NCBI GenBank assembly: GCA_900095095.1
Contig: FMBT01000041.1
Coordinates: forward strand, 1 to 61,469
From: Fragilariopsis cylindrus CCMP1102
Lineage: Eukaryota; Bacillariophyta; Bacillariophyceae; Bacillariales; Bacillariaceae
Length of the DNA: 61,469 nucleotides
Direction: 5' to 3'
The notes beneath the pieces were generated by a model. That model saw only the letters and a list, made by a program, of their open reading frames with translations, ran no database searches and was not told where the DNA came from. Shown one piece after another: positions 32,832 through 45,410 of this stretch. The first letter of the stretch is position 1; the number at the start of each line of letters is the position of its first letter. Position numbers and translations under genes: made by a program.

Positions 32832-33814
32832 TTGTTCAGAACAGAAATAGTCCCGCTTATTGTTGTGATATTGTACAAGAATATAGAATACAGTACATCA
32901 TAGACCCATGTTAACAACCCACAACCGAACAAGAGTGATCAGTCACAAGCATTACAAGAATAAACAAAGAATAACCCAGAAAAGAACTGTCAAGGCCAGA
33001 AACAGCATCTTTGAACTATGTGGTACAGCATAGCAATAGCTGACAAAAATTGGCACCAACAACATAACAATTGTAGCAATAATATGATAATAGCAGTTGG
33101 TGATGACAATGATGGAAGTGAGGATGAAGAATGGAATGAAAACACTGAGATTGACAACATATTTTTAGAAAGAATACACTGTCGACAGATACATACTTGT
33201 TTTAGATAAATACATAATATTATATATATATTATTTATATAACTAATATTAACAACTAGCTAACTATACCAATTTTGGCGCAGTATATCATAGTATTTTA
33301 GAAGACCTCCTATAACTTCGCAAGGAATAGTCTGATGGAATAAAACTAATCACAGAAATGGAATCCTGGCATCAAAATTATAGTAGTGAAAGTTATAAAG
33401 AAATCTGAAGAAAAATCCACATAGCCTAAATAAACACCATAACAATTGCTGCGCCATCTTCTATCGCTCTCATTTTTTTGTTGGGACTTAGGCGCATTAT
33501 CGCTTCTTCATCTCTCAATACGATTGGGCAGCATTGTGATGCATTTTGCGCGCACACCAAGTGTGCCCCTCTATAAACAGAGCCGAGCCAACTTTGTTTT
33601 CCACGACCGACCAATATTCAGTACGATTGATTGTGTTGCAATGCGGCGCACTTACTTTTAAAAAATGAAAAAATGCCAATCAAATTTACCAGCTAGCCGA
33701 AAAGCAGCTCAGTCTGACATGCCGATAGGAGCTCACAATTCACTATTTACAAATTTTACGGTATTTTACATTTTAATTTCTTATTAAATTTCAAAAGAAG
33801 CATATAATTTCATC
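32832..33814. other. Intergenic, no gene seen
   Basis: About 1 kb, AT-rich, with short open frames only. A GCGCGC motif followed by the hairpin CACAC-CAA-GTGTG lies at 33547-33567, near the presumed promoter of the Ser-rich gene at 33815. Confidence 0.45.
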
Positions 33815-34065
33815 ATGGCAATCGAAAAAGTTGGAAATAGACACGGAGATCTGTCTCGTGCCAGTAGTACGAATAGTGTAGTTAAATCACGATGCTTTCA
33901 TCTATATGATCATTCGAAGACTAGCAGACTACCGATGTCATTATCATTGACCTCCTACAAACGAACAATTCCTTCCATTCTTAAGCAGCAAAAAAAACAA
34001 GGAATGGGATTTACCAATACTCGGCCTCTCAAGCAGCGCAAAGTTAACATAATGGATGACTCGCA

Positions 34066-34101
<36 letters not shown>

Positions 34102-34684
34102 ATCACTAATATCAGCATCATCGTCAATGATGCCATCCTGCTTTTCATCCTCATCTGAAGATACCATCAAAACCGGAATGCCCAGCAACATACTACTAGA
34201 CAATGATCAAACGTCACCACAACCTCATTCATCATTTTCGCCACCACCTTTCAACAATAACAACAACAGTAGTCAAAGTCAACAAGGAAACAATAATGTT
34301 ACATTTCATTCGAAAGTTTTAGTTATGAGAATTCCATCAAGGAAACAATATCCTGAATCGATGAAACGTTCTTTGTGGTGTTCAATGTCAGAAATTTCAA
34401 GATCGGCTCAACGTAATAGTATTGAATTCCAATCGGAAGGATGGGATTGGCGTTCGGCTGTTGAAGAAAATTGTATGTACTACCATCCAAAATCAGGACA
34501 ATACATCCATCCTGTACACGTTAAGAGAAGTTCCTCTTCTTCTTCCACATCCACTTCTTCCACATCAAATGTAGAAAATAATACTAAACAAGAAGCAGAA
34601 GCAGCACCAGCACCTGTCGCAGTGTTAAATAATGTGGAAACAACATCAAAAGAATCAATGGAAGCACGACCTACACATGAATAA
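33815..34684 (+). CDS. Diatom-type Ser-rich protein of unknown function
   Basis: A single-exon 289-residue protein. Residues 1-165 are mostly disordered, with a 13-residue Ser run and Asn/Gln tracts. A compact conserved-looking block follows: VLVMRIPSRKQYPESMKRSL, then LWCSMSEISRSAQRNSIEF, EGWDWRSAVEE and YIHPVHV. The pattern (IPS, then LWxSxxEI, a RN pair, EGWDWR, IHPVH) recurs in many hypothetical proteins of diatoms and has no assigned function that I know. The C-terminus is low complexity again. No membrane segment or signal peptide is visible. Expression level and role cannot be judged. Confidence 0.75.
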
Positions 34685-35820
34685 CATAACAATGTTCACT
34701 GGGGTAAATTTTGTTCTTCGTTAGTTTTGTGACAGCGAGATTGGAGACATCATTATTTTTTGGGGCATCTAGTATCTATCCTATTTTTCGTTCGGATTAG
34801 ATAAGAATTGGGAGATACGGTGTATGTATATGCCATTACATGCATCATCTGACAAAAGAAGCGCTGCTACTGTACTTGTTGTAAACATGTAAATATAATA
34901 TTTAACTAGTTATCTACTATCAATTTGTATGTTAATTTTAAATTTTGACTACTAGCTAGCAATACAAAACTTGTTGTAGGAACTGATTGGACTACAATAG
35001 ATTTCTGAGTGATGATGGCATTTCTCTACAGGATTTGTGTGCAAGAATTGTTGTGTGTTTTTATGAACTAAGACTGTTTCAATCATGGCAAATGCCAGGG
35101 ATGGGGTTGGAACTCAATGCGAAACAAATATTAATTGAAATGAAGATGGTATGGATATTTGGTTTGAATTTTTGTATATCAGATAATAATTGAATGGGAT
35201 ATGATGGTGGAATGAGCCCCTCACCATCATCACATTACTGTATTACCAGTCTCACACATTTACACAAGTGAGAAACAGGTTTCTAATGAGAAGAGACTAT
35301 GCATGTAACTTTACAATATTACCTAGAGATTCTACTGCTAAAGAAGCTTCAAAACTACATAAGAAGCAAGTAATATGAGGACTACAACATTGTTTATAAG
35401 CGGTGCATGAGGGATAGATTAACAATTTGTGCAAGAATACACAAACACTATGCCATATCTATGATGGGGGTCTATTCTATGAGGCTGATCATCACATTAA
35501 TACTGACTAAAAGTGAGGCTTTATAGGAAGCACTATTTTATTACTGTGATTGCTCGATGATAAACACACCCCTTCTAATAAAAAACCAAGCATTTATCAC
35601 CCCCGAAAGAAACGCTTAATTATCACTTGATGGACGATGATGGATGAGATTGATGAGAACAATCAACGCCAATGACATGATCACAAAAAAAAGAAAAAGC
35701 CGATAGAGAGAGACAACACGACAAGTAGCCAGGAGAAAGAGAAGAAGATACTCAACAATAAACCATTGATCAATACAGCTAGCAGCAGGAGGTATACGAT
35801 AATATTCCCAATATATCATT
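34685..35820. other. Intergenic, no gene seen
   Basis: 1.1 kb. A 68-codon open stretch at 34987-35193 has no ATG at its natural beginning that I trust and no recognisable content. The part near 35800 is the promoter side of the methyltransferase. Confidence 0.5.
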
Positions 35821-36922
35821 ATGGTGTCGACAGAAGAAAATAAACCACGAAATTTTTTATGCCGTGATGCAACAATACCATTTGAATTTTCTTTTCTGCA
35901 ATACGGCAAGCCAGCTTCTATTGTCGTGTGTCAAACAGCCGAAGATGAAACATGGCCTGGTGGTTCGTTATGGGATGTCGGTGTGATTCTTTCTACTTTA
36001 TTTGTTGAGTTGGCTGGATTTCAGTCTATAAAAAAAGAATCATCATCCAAAGGCGTGAAGATTCCAATACCCGCGAGGTTACTACAAGCCATACCAAACA
36101 TTAAGGATCTGACAGTTCTAGAACTTGGCTGTGGTGTTGGCCTCACTGGTATTGTAGCGGCGGCAGTACTCGGAACAAAGCTATCAATTCTAACCGATTT
36201 GAACGTTGTAGTGGAAAGAGTAACAGAATCCAACGTCGAATTAAATTCGACGCCTATACCTATAATAAAGGGGAGCAAAAATCATAATCATAAGCATCAA
36301 GTATATCGATTAACGAAAGCTGGAAAACGAGGACGGGTATTGGCAATGCCTCTAAACTGGGGGAATGAACAAGATGAAGCTGCTGTAATGGAATGCTTTC
36401 GTCAATACAGTAGTAATAACAACAAATCTACAACAACACCCAAATCGCAACGAAAACAAAAAAGAAGGAACGAATTACTACCAGATAAGAACGTATTAGG
36501 CTATCATCCTGATTTGATAATTATCGGTGATGTTGCCTATCAGCAAAAACCCGGCGCACCTTCACATTTTGATGTATTACTATCAACCGTTTTGAAATTC
36601 TTAGGTCCTCATACAAAAATCGTCTTTGGTACTCGAATGAGGTATGTTACGGACGGACATACAATTTTGCGTTAGTCTAAGATTCATACCATAATATACA
36701 AAAGAAAGATCAAAAAGAAATTGACAACATCGTTTTGTTTGTTACTTATTTTGTAATACTACTTCCACATACAGGATGCCAGCTTCTGCCGATTTGCTTG
36801 ATATGTTCTTGGAACATATGGAAGAAGTAGTAAGTCCCCCGATACAAGCTCATGAAATTGATCCAACCTTCAACAAAGTTAAGCATCAAATTACAGTTCA
36901 CATTTTGAGAAAGCGGCAATAA
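35821..36922 (+). CDS. METTL21-type protein methyltransferase (two exons)
   Basis: Exons are 35821-36641 and 36775-36922 (phase 2, GT-AG), giving 322 residues. The N-terminal part has GGSLWDVGVILSTLF, the W-D element that precedes the SAM fold in the lysine methyltransferase family PF10294 (METTL21/EEF1AKMT). Motif I is VLELGCGVGLTGIVAAAVLG, followed by TDLNVVVERVTESNVELN. PDLIIIGDVAYQ takes the place of the family's D-x-x-Y element. A basic, Asn/Ser-rich insert (KSTTTPKSQRKQKRR) lies before it. Exon 2 finishes with the last strand, ITVHILRKR. Substrates in this family include elongation factors and chaperones; which one applies here is not predictable. Confidence 0.8.
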
Positions 36923-36932
36923 TTTAGAGAGA

Positions 36933-36948
36933 GGGGGGGGGGGGGGGG
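36933..36948 (+). repeat. Run of 16 G
   Basis: An uninterrupted G homopolymer 11 bp after the methyltransferase stop, preceded by GAGAGAG. The length given by the assembly is probably uncertain. Confidence 0.9.
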
Positions 36949-37030
36949 TATAGAAAATAAAATGGAGGATACTACGATTTCTATTGTGTAAAATATGTTT
37001 ATTATTTTTCTATAATATTCAATTTTAGTT

Positions 37031-38823
37031 TTAACCGATGATCCCACCAAAGGTTCGTCGTTCCTTACTTCGAGTTAACGCAACGCAGCCTCGGCAATCA
37101 CACTGTAACGTTCCTTGAGCCTTAGTTTCAAGACTCCATGGAATGGTTTGATGAAGTACAAGTTTCCACGGATCGTTCTTATCGGCACGTGTAAATCGCT
37201 GAATTGCCAATAGACTAGCATCATCCATACCTGTATTTGCAGGAAATTCTATAACTGTGGTAAACGCTTCAAAGTCTGAAATGATTGTAACGTCAGCCCC
37301 CGATATTTTCATTTCACTCGGCCTAGCGCCATCCGCAAGACAATCTTTCCATGTGTCGATACGTCCACCAGAGTTTACGACCTATAATTTACAATGGCAA
37401 CAAGAATGTTGGATATTATTTTTTCAGTACAATATTTGGCAGAACATTTCATTCTTAAAAAATATACTGAACAACATCGGTCTTACCTCTGAAACCTCAT
37501 TCGATGGTGTCCTGGAAAAAACACTTTCGATCGCATTCTGATCGCCCGTAGTCAAAGCCTTATAAAAAACTTCGACATTTTCTAGGACTTCTTTTTCTGT
37601 AGCAGAATCATCCGAAAGAATTTTGGGTATATTTTTATTGATGTTATCATCATCTGGCATATCCAGAAAGTCTGTTGGTCGGAGAAATCTAATATTAAGT
37701 CATGTTATGTAGGTGTTCGTGTGTTTCAGATGCAATGCAAAAGGAAAAGTGGGTGAATAATCTGAATCATTGTCGACAATCGGCGAGCACCAGAATTAAA
37801 ATACATAAGCGAGATAAGGAAATAGTTTAACAAGAACTTCATTGACAAAATTTACGTACTGCCCATCAGTTGAATAATTCGTATTTCGCCATCCCCAGAT
37901 CCAAATGAACGTCCATTCGAGTTCAAACCAAACCATCGAAAATTGAGGTCGTTGTCCTCGTTAGTGTTAGTAGTGTCTTCCGACAATTCTTGAAAGTAAT
38001 CTAACCACAATTGTGGTTCATAGGTATCTGCCAGCCAAGATCTGTACGCATTCTTATTCAATACCTGCCAATCCTCTCGAGTAGATCCATCTGTAGGAAC
38101 AGCAACAACAAACACGGATGCCTGAGACAAACGTTGACGGTAAACAGCTAAATTGGACAAGGTTTCAGTTAATTTGGATCGATTTCCACATATCGCTATG
38201 ATCCGAGGTGGCCGCTGTGTTGATCTCAAATTTTTCAATGTCATAGCCTTCGCGAATGGCATTTCTGCTAATATATTGTTTGGTAGACGTATCGATAGAC
38301 TTTCTGAATTCAGTTCTTTTTCAATTCTTTTCAGTTGTTTAGATCGTCGACTACATTCTCGGTAAAATAATGCTCCGCTAGAAATGGCAGAAATTACTGA
38401 TACAATAATTGCTGGAGTGCTCATTGGTTCGTACCCAACAGCCTCAGCAAGAGAAGGAGCCGAAAGAGATGTTGCACCAAATATCGCAAAGAGAATGATA
38501 CGTATGGGCTCGGATTGATTAAGTGAGTCATATCTCACGACAGCATCGCCACGTACTGAGCGTAGTGATAGCAAATCAAAAGTTGGTTTGCTAATATCAA
38601 ACTGATTAGACATCTTTAATCTCACTTCATGAGCACGATAACGACGAGTAGTTTGTTGTGTTTGTTGACATAATGCTGAAGATCGACTGATTATCCTTTT
38701 GGACGAAATGATATTGTTTTTCGTAACTATTTGCTGTTTATTGAGTTGGAATCCGTCGCACACATGACCAACGAGAATTATAAGAATAAAAGTCAGAAAA
38801 ATCATCTTCCTGGTTTCTTCCAT
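37031..38823 (-). CDS. Plastid-targeted LPA1/Rep27-like plus SnoaL-like fusion (three exons)
   Basis: Exons are 37856-38823, 37487-37688 and 37031-37381 (phases 2 and 0), giving 506 residues; the first donor is GTAAAT, not the nearby GTACGT. The leader MIFLTFILIILVGHVCDGFQ is a signal peptide with Phe just after the likely cut, then a Ser/Arg-rich transit region: plastid import. The middle has SLNQSEPIRIILFAIFG, two membrane segments and RSKQLKRIEKELN, then RIIAICG and VFVVAVPTDGST, resembling LPA1/Rep27 (DUF3493) proteins of photosystem II assembly. The end (VEVFYKALTTGDQNAIESVF, then WKLVLHQTIPW) is an NTF2/SnoaL-like fold. The fusion order is, as far as I know, unusual. The LPA1 match is by eye. 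Confidence 0.7.
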
Positions 38824-39355
38824 TCACTTTATGTACAATAGTAACTAAAAGTGTTTTATGCTGATATCGTTTGTATTGTTATGATTGTCCAATTGATCCG
38901 TAACATTCCTGCTTTGTCTTTTATGTTAATGAGTGTATGAATCGAAAGAATCCGATGACGCGAGCTTAGGACGCGATGATATCGTGGATCACACTTATTT
39001 ATTTTCAATTTGGGATAGGTATGTTGTTCCCATCCCCCCTTTTACACACAAGCAATCTCACTCACCCCAATAGCCACCGACCATCGAAATCAATCCATCA
39101 AACAACAAGATTTTTTTTTCTGCCTCTTCTCTCTCTGTCGACTTCGTGAAGAACTGAAACTCGTGGTCAACACGATAACAAAATACGATCATTGCTATCT
39201 AGACCGTTTCATAATATTGAATTAGAATACTATGTTGGTACTAAGCATGGTTGATAACTGCAGTTGATTATTTACTGTAACATATTATAAGAACACGACG
39301 GACGAATAAGAGTTTACCATCAACACATCCCCGCCCGATCTTCTTTCCTTCGATC
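38824..39355. other. Divergent promoter region, LPA1-like / FAD gene
   Basis: 532 bp between start codons facing apart. T run at 39111-39119 followed by CTCT repeats; no coding signal. Confidence 0.5.
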
Positions 39356-39631
39356 ATGATGAATAATCGATTTACATTTTGGATGCTCAATCTTCTACTT
39401 TTTCTCGTGGTGATTTTAACAGTCAGAGAGAACGTTGTCGTGGTTGTGGTTGTTGAATCGTTTAGTACCGTTCCACGGAATCGTATTCGTTGTGTTGGTA
39501 GTCACTGTAATATTCATCGATCGCAATCGCAGTACTCGTACAACCAAGATATTATTCATCAACGACGACGACAATCGGAACCTTCTTCGACGTCTTCTAC
39601 TATTCTTTCTTTGAGTGAAACAACAGCCACA

Positions 39632-39662
<31 letters not shown>

Positions 39663-41976
39663 TCAAAAAGAAAAATCAACGACTGAAACAAAAACGACGC
39701 AAGAAACGATCACCAAATACTAAATTTAAAAAGGAAAGCATTCGTCATGGTGATATTGAAATATGGAGAATTTATGGAGTTTCAGTCCATCCAGACTCGT
39801 TGCAAAAGGACGAACAGGAAAGTACATCCAATCCAACAACAAATAAAAATACTTATCATAATAGTTCGGAACCTCCCAATTCCTTACAAAGGGCTCTCAT
39901 TGAAAAATTAAATCTTGAAAGTATCCCATCGGACACTCGAATTGTTCGACGATCTCTTGATGCACGTAAAAAGCTTGATAATCCTGTGTACAATTACGTC
40001 GTTGATATTCCCATTCAATCATCAATGCGTTATAAACTTCGATGGAAGGCTAAGTCTGGAAGTATGGAACAATTGAGAACTATTCATAGTGATGATGCTA
40101 TTAGTACAAAAGAAGAAGAAGAGAAGATCCAAACTTTAAACGAGAACGATCTTAAGAATGAGAATGAGCACGACGAAACGGAAAGTCAACATCAAAAGAA
40201 GAAGACCGTTGTTGTCATTGGAATGGGTCCCGCTGGTCTCTTTTGTGCATTTCAGCTCGCCTTGAAAAGCAATGGAAAAATTCGAACTATTTTGTTGGAC
40301 CGTGGTCAACCAGTTGAAAAACGAGGGCGAGATATTGGTGCACTTATAAATCGACGTAAACTCAACGAAGATAGTAACTTTGCATTTGGTGAGGGTGGTG
40401 CTGGAACATGGAGTGATGGAAAACTCACTACTCGTATAGGAAGAAATAGTGAAACAGTCCGATGGGTATTAGAAACCTTGGTCGAATTTGGTGCACCGGC
40501 GAATATACTGTAAGTGCAAAAGATCATCATCACCATTATCGCGTACTGTGTCTCCTCGTCTTCGTCTTACTTTCCACAAATTCTAACTATGTTTTGCCTT
40601 TTCCTTGCTACATTTTGCTCTGCCTTTTCTCTCTGTTTTATCATTGCTACCAATTTCATGTAGGTGGAAAGGAGCTCCTCATCTAGGAACCGATAATTTG
40701 GTAAAACTGCTGCGAAACATGCGGCATAGATTAGTAGAGTTAGGTGGTGAAATCCATTTCGGAACTAAAATGACCAATCTTAAAATGGAAGGCAATAAGG
40801 TAGTTGGCGTTCTGACTGAAGACATGGACGGAAATGAACATTGTTACGAGGGAGATGAGTTCGTTTTGGCAACTGGTCATAGTGCCCGTGACGTTTATGA
40901 AAGTTTACACAAAGCGGATGTACAACTTGAACCAAAAGGATTTGCAGTCGGTTTTCGTATCGAACATCCTCAAGCAGTAATAAATAAAATCCAGTATGGC
41001 GACGAATGGGGGCCTTGTGTCAAAACTGGAAAGGGTCTAACCGACAAAGCAAATGAAGAATATTTTGGTAGCAAGTCTGAACATATTGCGAAGATGCCTG
41101 TTCCATCGTATCGATTAGCTACAGATAAGGCATTGGATGGAGTAGATGGGAATGTACGGGGTGCATACAGTTTTTGCATGTGTCCGGTAAGTAAGAGTTT
41201 TATGGAACGTAGTTAAGTTGAGTTGAGCGAAGGCGAGCTTTGTCGTTGTTGCTTTCTTCTTCTTCTTCTCACAACGTCATTTTTATACTATACTATATCT
41301 TAATTCAATACAGGGGGGACAAATTGTTCTTTCTTCCACAAATCCTGAAGAAATGTGCGTCAATGGTATGAGTTTCAGCCGGAGGGATTCTAAATGGGCC
41401 AACTCTGCGCTTGTTGTGACAGTCTCTCCTGATGACGAGATTCTAAAGGAATACAAAACTAAACATGGAGTTATGGCAGGACTTGAATTTCAACGTGAAA
41501 TGGAACGCAAAGCAGCTGAGCTTGGTGGAGGTAATTTAACGGTTCCTGTACAAAGAATGACCGATTTTGTCGATGGGAAGATCTCTTCCACTATACCCTC
41601 TTCGTCGTATCGTCTTGGTGTAATATCAGCTCCATGCCACGAGATCTACCCTGAGGCAATAACACACGCTTTACGCGATGCGTTGACGAATCACTTTCAG
41701 AAACAGATGCCGGGTTACTTCCATCCAGATGGGTTACTTCATGCTGTAGAAACAAGAACATCGAGTCCTCTTAGGGTAGCAAGAGATCCGATGACTCTCT
41801 TGGCTATCGGTACAGATAATTTATATCCTTCTGGTGAAGGCGCTGGATATGCTGGTGGAATAGTATCTGCAGCAGTTGACGGAGTTCATGTTGGAGAAGC
41901 CATACTGGATAACATTTGCGGTGATTCCAGACCCAATAGAATCGAAAAGAGCAAATCGATTGGCTTCTCGTACTGA
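39356..41976 (+). CDS. FAD-dependent dehydrogenase, COG2509 type (three exons)
   Basis: Exons are 39356-40509, 40664-41186 and 41314-41976 (phases 2 and 0), giving 779 residues without frameshift. The N-terminus is a hydrophobic signal or anchor (MLNLLLFLVVILTV) ending near VESFSTV, which could be a plastid ASAFAP-type site, then a basic, Asn-rich linker. The FAD fold starts at VVVIGMGPAGLFCAFQLALK. Family marks are NEDSNFAFGEGGAGTWSDGK, GAPHLGTDNLVKLL, VLATGHSARDVYE, SFCMCPGGQIVLSS, NGMSFSRRDS and YPSGEGAGYAGGI, as in bacterial and plant FAD-dependent dehydrogenases of uncharacterised substrate. No catalytic role is firmly known for the family. Confidence 0.88.
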
Positions 41977-42722
41977 GAAAGTCACGACTTATTAAGGTAA
42001 GAAAACCAACTAAACAAGTATATGTGCTTATATAGCAACATCCATTAAAATGAGAGGAGAAAGATTATAACGTTTACACCCTGACAATCAACACTTATTG
42101 AATGGGGGCCTATGGTACGACTGGCATGTGCAAAATGTTCATGAAATTCAGTAAATCATAAGCTCTCTTTCGGATTTGTGGGAATGACGAACCCGGTGTT
42201 TTTGATAGGAAGAGTATGACTCCTTTTTCACATTATTATATCATTCACAACAATCAAATTGCATTTCTAACTAAAAACTCGTCTTGCTCGTCCTTTTTTT
42301 CAGTATGGAAATGATGGGCAACCTGTACTGCTCTGGTCGAATGATTAGTTGAAGGTATCAGGCTGGTAATTGCATGGTAGGCGGTTGCGATATTTCATTA
42401 TCACAATGCATTTATCACAATTCATTCATTGTTATAAGAATGATATAAATCGCGACGGTACTATTTTTCTATACATAACTAAAAGTGTTTGGCTCGATAA
42501 CTGATTATTTAATACTATAATTTCATTGCATACAGTTGTACTTTCTTTTTTTATTCCCCAACGATGTTCGCAATATATATATATATATATATATATATCC
42601 AAATAGCACATACTTGCAAGTAACAATCGATTACAACTTTAATGATGGCCACAAGTTGATGAACGAATGACTTAATCCCTCCCCTGTTGTATATTATAGA
42701 ACAATATGGTTTTGAGTAGGAG
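41977..42722. other. Intergenic, TA tract
   Basis: 746 bp of convergent spacer. A TA tract of about 13 units lies at 42572-42597. No gene seen. Confidence 0.6.
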
Positions 42723-43100
42723 CTAGTGGCCAATAAGCGACAATGATGCCATTCTTTGACCTCCACCGTCTAAGACGAAAAATGGACGTGATGTTGTGAC
42801 TTCATGATTACAAGATTGTCTCAGATATCCTTCCATTTTCGATACTTCCCTTGGAGATATTTCTTCTGTGTTACCACCAATCTTGGAAACAGGCCAGGAT
42901 ATTATTACACTCGTTGCATATTGATCCATCATAATCTTCTTCGATGTTTCTAGATCCAGACTTGGGATTCGATCTGTTGTTACGCCCGTTAGTCCGTACA
43001 GTGTCGTCGTGCCAACACGATGTCGGTTCACATCTACTTCCATTAATCGCTTGGTGGTAACATTCCTTCTAAGGAGTGAGATGATAGTCCTCAACGCCAT
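42723..43100 (-). CDS. Small basic protein of unknown function
   Basis: 125 residues from ATG 43100; the frame extends upstream only to non-ATG codons. The N-terminus MALRTIISLLRRNVTTKRLM is amphipathic, Arg-rich and without acids, which suits a mitochondrial presequence. The body (TTTLYGLTGVTTDRIPSLDL, then TSVIISWPVSKIGG) looks folded rather than low complexity. The C-terminus is FFVLDGGGQRMASLSLIGH. An NDUFA5-type complex I subunit (short, N-terminal Thr-Gly-Leu text) is one idea I could not confirm. No intron is evident. The neighbours give no functional hint. Confidence 0.6.
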   Translation of the reverse strand: MALRTIISLLRRNVTTKRLMEVDVNRHRVGTTTLYGLTGVTTDRIPSLDLETSKKIMMDQYATSVIISWPVSKIGGNTEEISPREVSKMEGYLRQSCNHEVTTSRPFFVLDGGGQRMASLSLIGH

Positions 43101-44513
43101 TCTTTTCTTTTTTCTTCCGAACTTGTCTTCTATTTTATAACGCTTTCTTGGCAATATCGTTTTGTTATGGAAAATATATTATGGGACTACCCTACCCGAC
43201 CCATCAAACTCTGGTTTTTCTCCATCGACGAACAATGTCAGTCCAGTCAATACCGATACTTATTACTGTGGGCAATACGTCATATTCACACGATCAGTTG
43301 TCATTAAGTTGATATGTTTGTGTCATAACATATGCGATAAATGTTCAGTTTGTTGCGTCATCAGTGTTGAGTTGATGCTTTTTTCTTTGTTTGTTGATGT
43401 TTTTATGTCTGTGATCGAGAAAACTCGAAGTCGCGCGTAAGATTTTTTTTGATAATTCCAGACTTTTACAGAACCCCGCTTATTGTGTGAATCTGAAAGA
43501 AGAATGACAAGATTCTGGGTATTGACGCATCAAATTTTATCCTTTCAACCTATCACCTGCTACTACTAGCTACTAGCTACCCTATACGTTAGAATGTGTG
43601 TACACATTTCATGTTATCTTGTTTTATTACCAAACAAACTGCAAACCAAATTGCCTGAACATTGTGTTATACTTTACGCACTGTTCTATCAAGGCATACA
43701 TAGTTGGGTGAGTTAGATCACTCACTTAACGGAGGCAAACTTAAAGATGGAACACCATCTACTATACATATCTACATAGAAATGAACTAGATTAACAAAT
43801 ATATATCCATATATATTACATAGTAGATCAATATCACCAGTCTTGACTAGGATCAATCACGATCCAGTCTTGTGACAGTTGCACTCTACTTTTCCCAATA
43901 GAGATTGATGATGTATAAAAAGTTACAAGATTAAGGATGTAGATGTTGTTGTCGTTGTTGGTGTTGTTGATGATAGTGATTGAGTGATGGTCTTTCATAA
44001 GGTTCTATTTGTCTGGTATTATGTTTCTTCAGTCAAAGACAGTGATGGGGTCTAGTCCTAAGTGACTCAGTGTATTACACCCACCAAGACATTCTAAGAA
44101 TATAATTATAGAAGGCCTTTGTCAAACCTTTCTTAATGTAATAGTCAAAGCCCATTTCATATACTCTCTGTAATTTTAAATGCCCTATACAACCGTGTTT
44201 CTTCGCAAGCAAAAAAGAAGGAATGAAAGAAGGACAAATTCGTTCGGTACTACTTCACGGAAAGAATGTCCATTTCCTTCCAATTCGTAATTGTAATTGT
44301 CTATTATAGTAGCTCAATGTGTTTACATTATTTTATGATTGAAAATGATTGGACTACGTGGATCTTGAAAGGATCATCATTAAACAATATGAATTGTAGA
44401 TTTTTAGATACCTGGGATAAATGACATTGACTGATCTGGTCAAACATAAATAACTCATTTTAAGTGATCGATTACGAGTATATAGTATATAGTATGTAAC
44501 TCCTGAATAACAA
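43101..44513. other. Intergenic, no gene seen
   Basis: 1.4 kb. Contains AT-rich sequence and a TTG/GTTG-rich patch (43940-43975). The 92-codon frame at 43162-43440 lacks a credible start and content. Confidence 0.55.
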
Positions 44514-45410
44514 TTAGCGTTGAACCAGCATTTCTTTTTGTATTTTGTCTCCAATCTCTTTACCAAATAATTGTTCACCCAGTTCCAAGGCAAAAGCAAG
44601 GGACGTGCCCGGTCCCTTCGAGGTTATTACATTTCCTGTTACAGCCACAGCATCATCGATAGGATTGACAAGCTTTTGACGAAACGGTTCAGCTGGATAA
44701 CAAGTAGCACCTTCGATATCATCTAGTAGTCCATGGGACGCCAACACAACAGCAGGCGCAGCACAAATTGCGGCATATAGTTTACCAGCAGCCTTCTGTT
44801 TTTCTAACATAGAGAATAATATCTCTGAATCTCTCAAATGTTCTGCACCTATAGAAAGAATAGAATGATAGTCAAAATTAGGGACGACGTGAATAAAATT
44901 GGAACTGATTGTTGGCAGAGCAGAGCAGATCCAAAAAACCGAACCAAGTACGTACCAGGCATACCACCTGGTAAAACAATACAATCAAATTCTTCCTTGG
45001 CAGCATCTTCAATAGATATATCAGCCATGACCTGAGGTACAAGGATAATGAGAAAAGTCAAAAGCAACGACAACGTCAACGACGAATTAGCAGAATATGT
45101 ATATTGTATACTAGTTAGACGTAGCAGTGTAGTGTCGTACCTTCATTCCTCGACTCATTTTGCATACCAAATTTCCACCCATGACAGAAGCAATGGTAAC
45201 TTCTGCACCAAAATGAGTCAGTGTATCGGTGATACATGCAGTTTCGATTTCCTCAGAACCATCAGCAATAGGAACAAGCACTTTTTTACTAGACATGTTC
45301 AGTGACGTCGTCGATTGTTGATAGAAGCGATAATTACTACTAGTAGAAGCTGTAGAGAAAGCTTGAGATCCTTTTCCAAGGGTCAGTAAAGCAAGAGCAA
45401 TAATACGCAT
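44514..45410 (-). CDS. DJ-1/PfpI family protein, plastid leader (three exons)
   Basis: Exons are 45141-45410, 44956-45031 and 44514-44848 (phases 0 and 1), giving 226 residues. ATG 45410 is chosen because upstream frame codons give only TTG. The leader MRIIALALLTLGKGSQAFST is a signal peptide with an A-F-S cut site typical of plastid import, then a Ser-rich transit part. The DJ-1 fold begins at KKVLVPIADGSEEIE, with the conserved Glu. It continues with IVLPGGMPGAEHLRDS and AAICAAPAVVLASHGLL, where Cys is the redox-active or nucleophilic residue, then VTGNVITSKGPGTSLAFALE. Members act in oxidative stress, as glyoxalase III or as deglycase-type enzymes; which applies is unknown. Confidence 0.9.
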
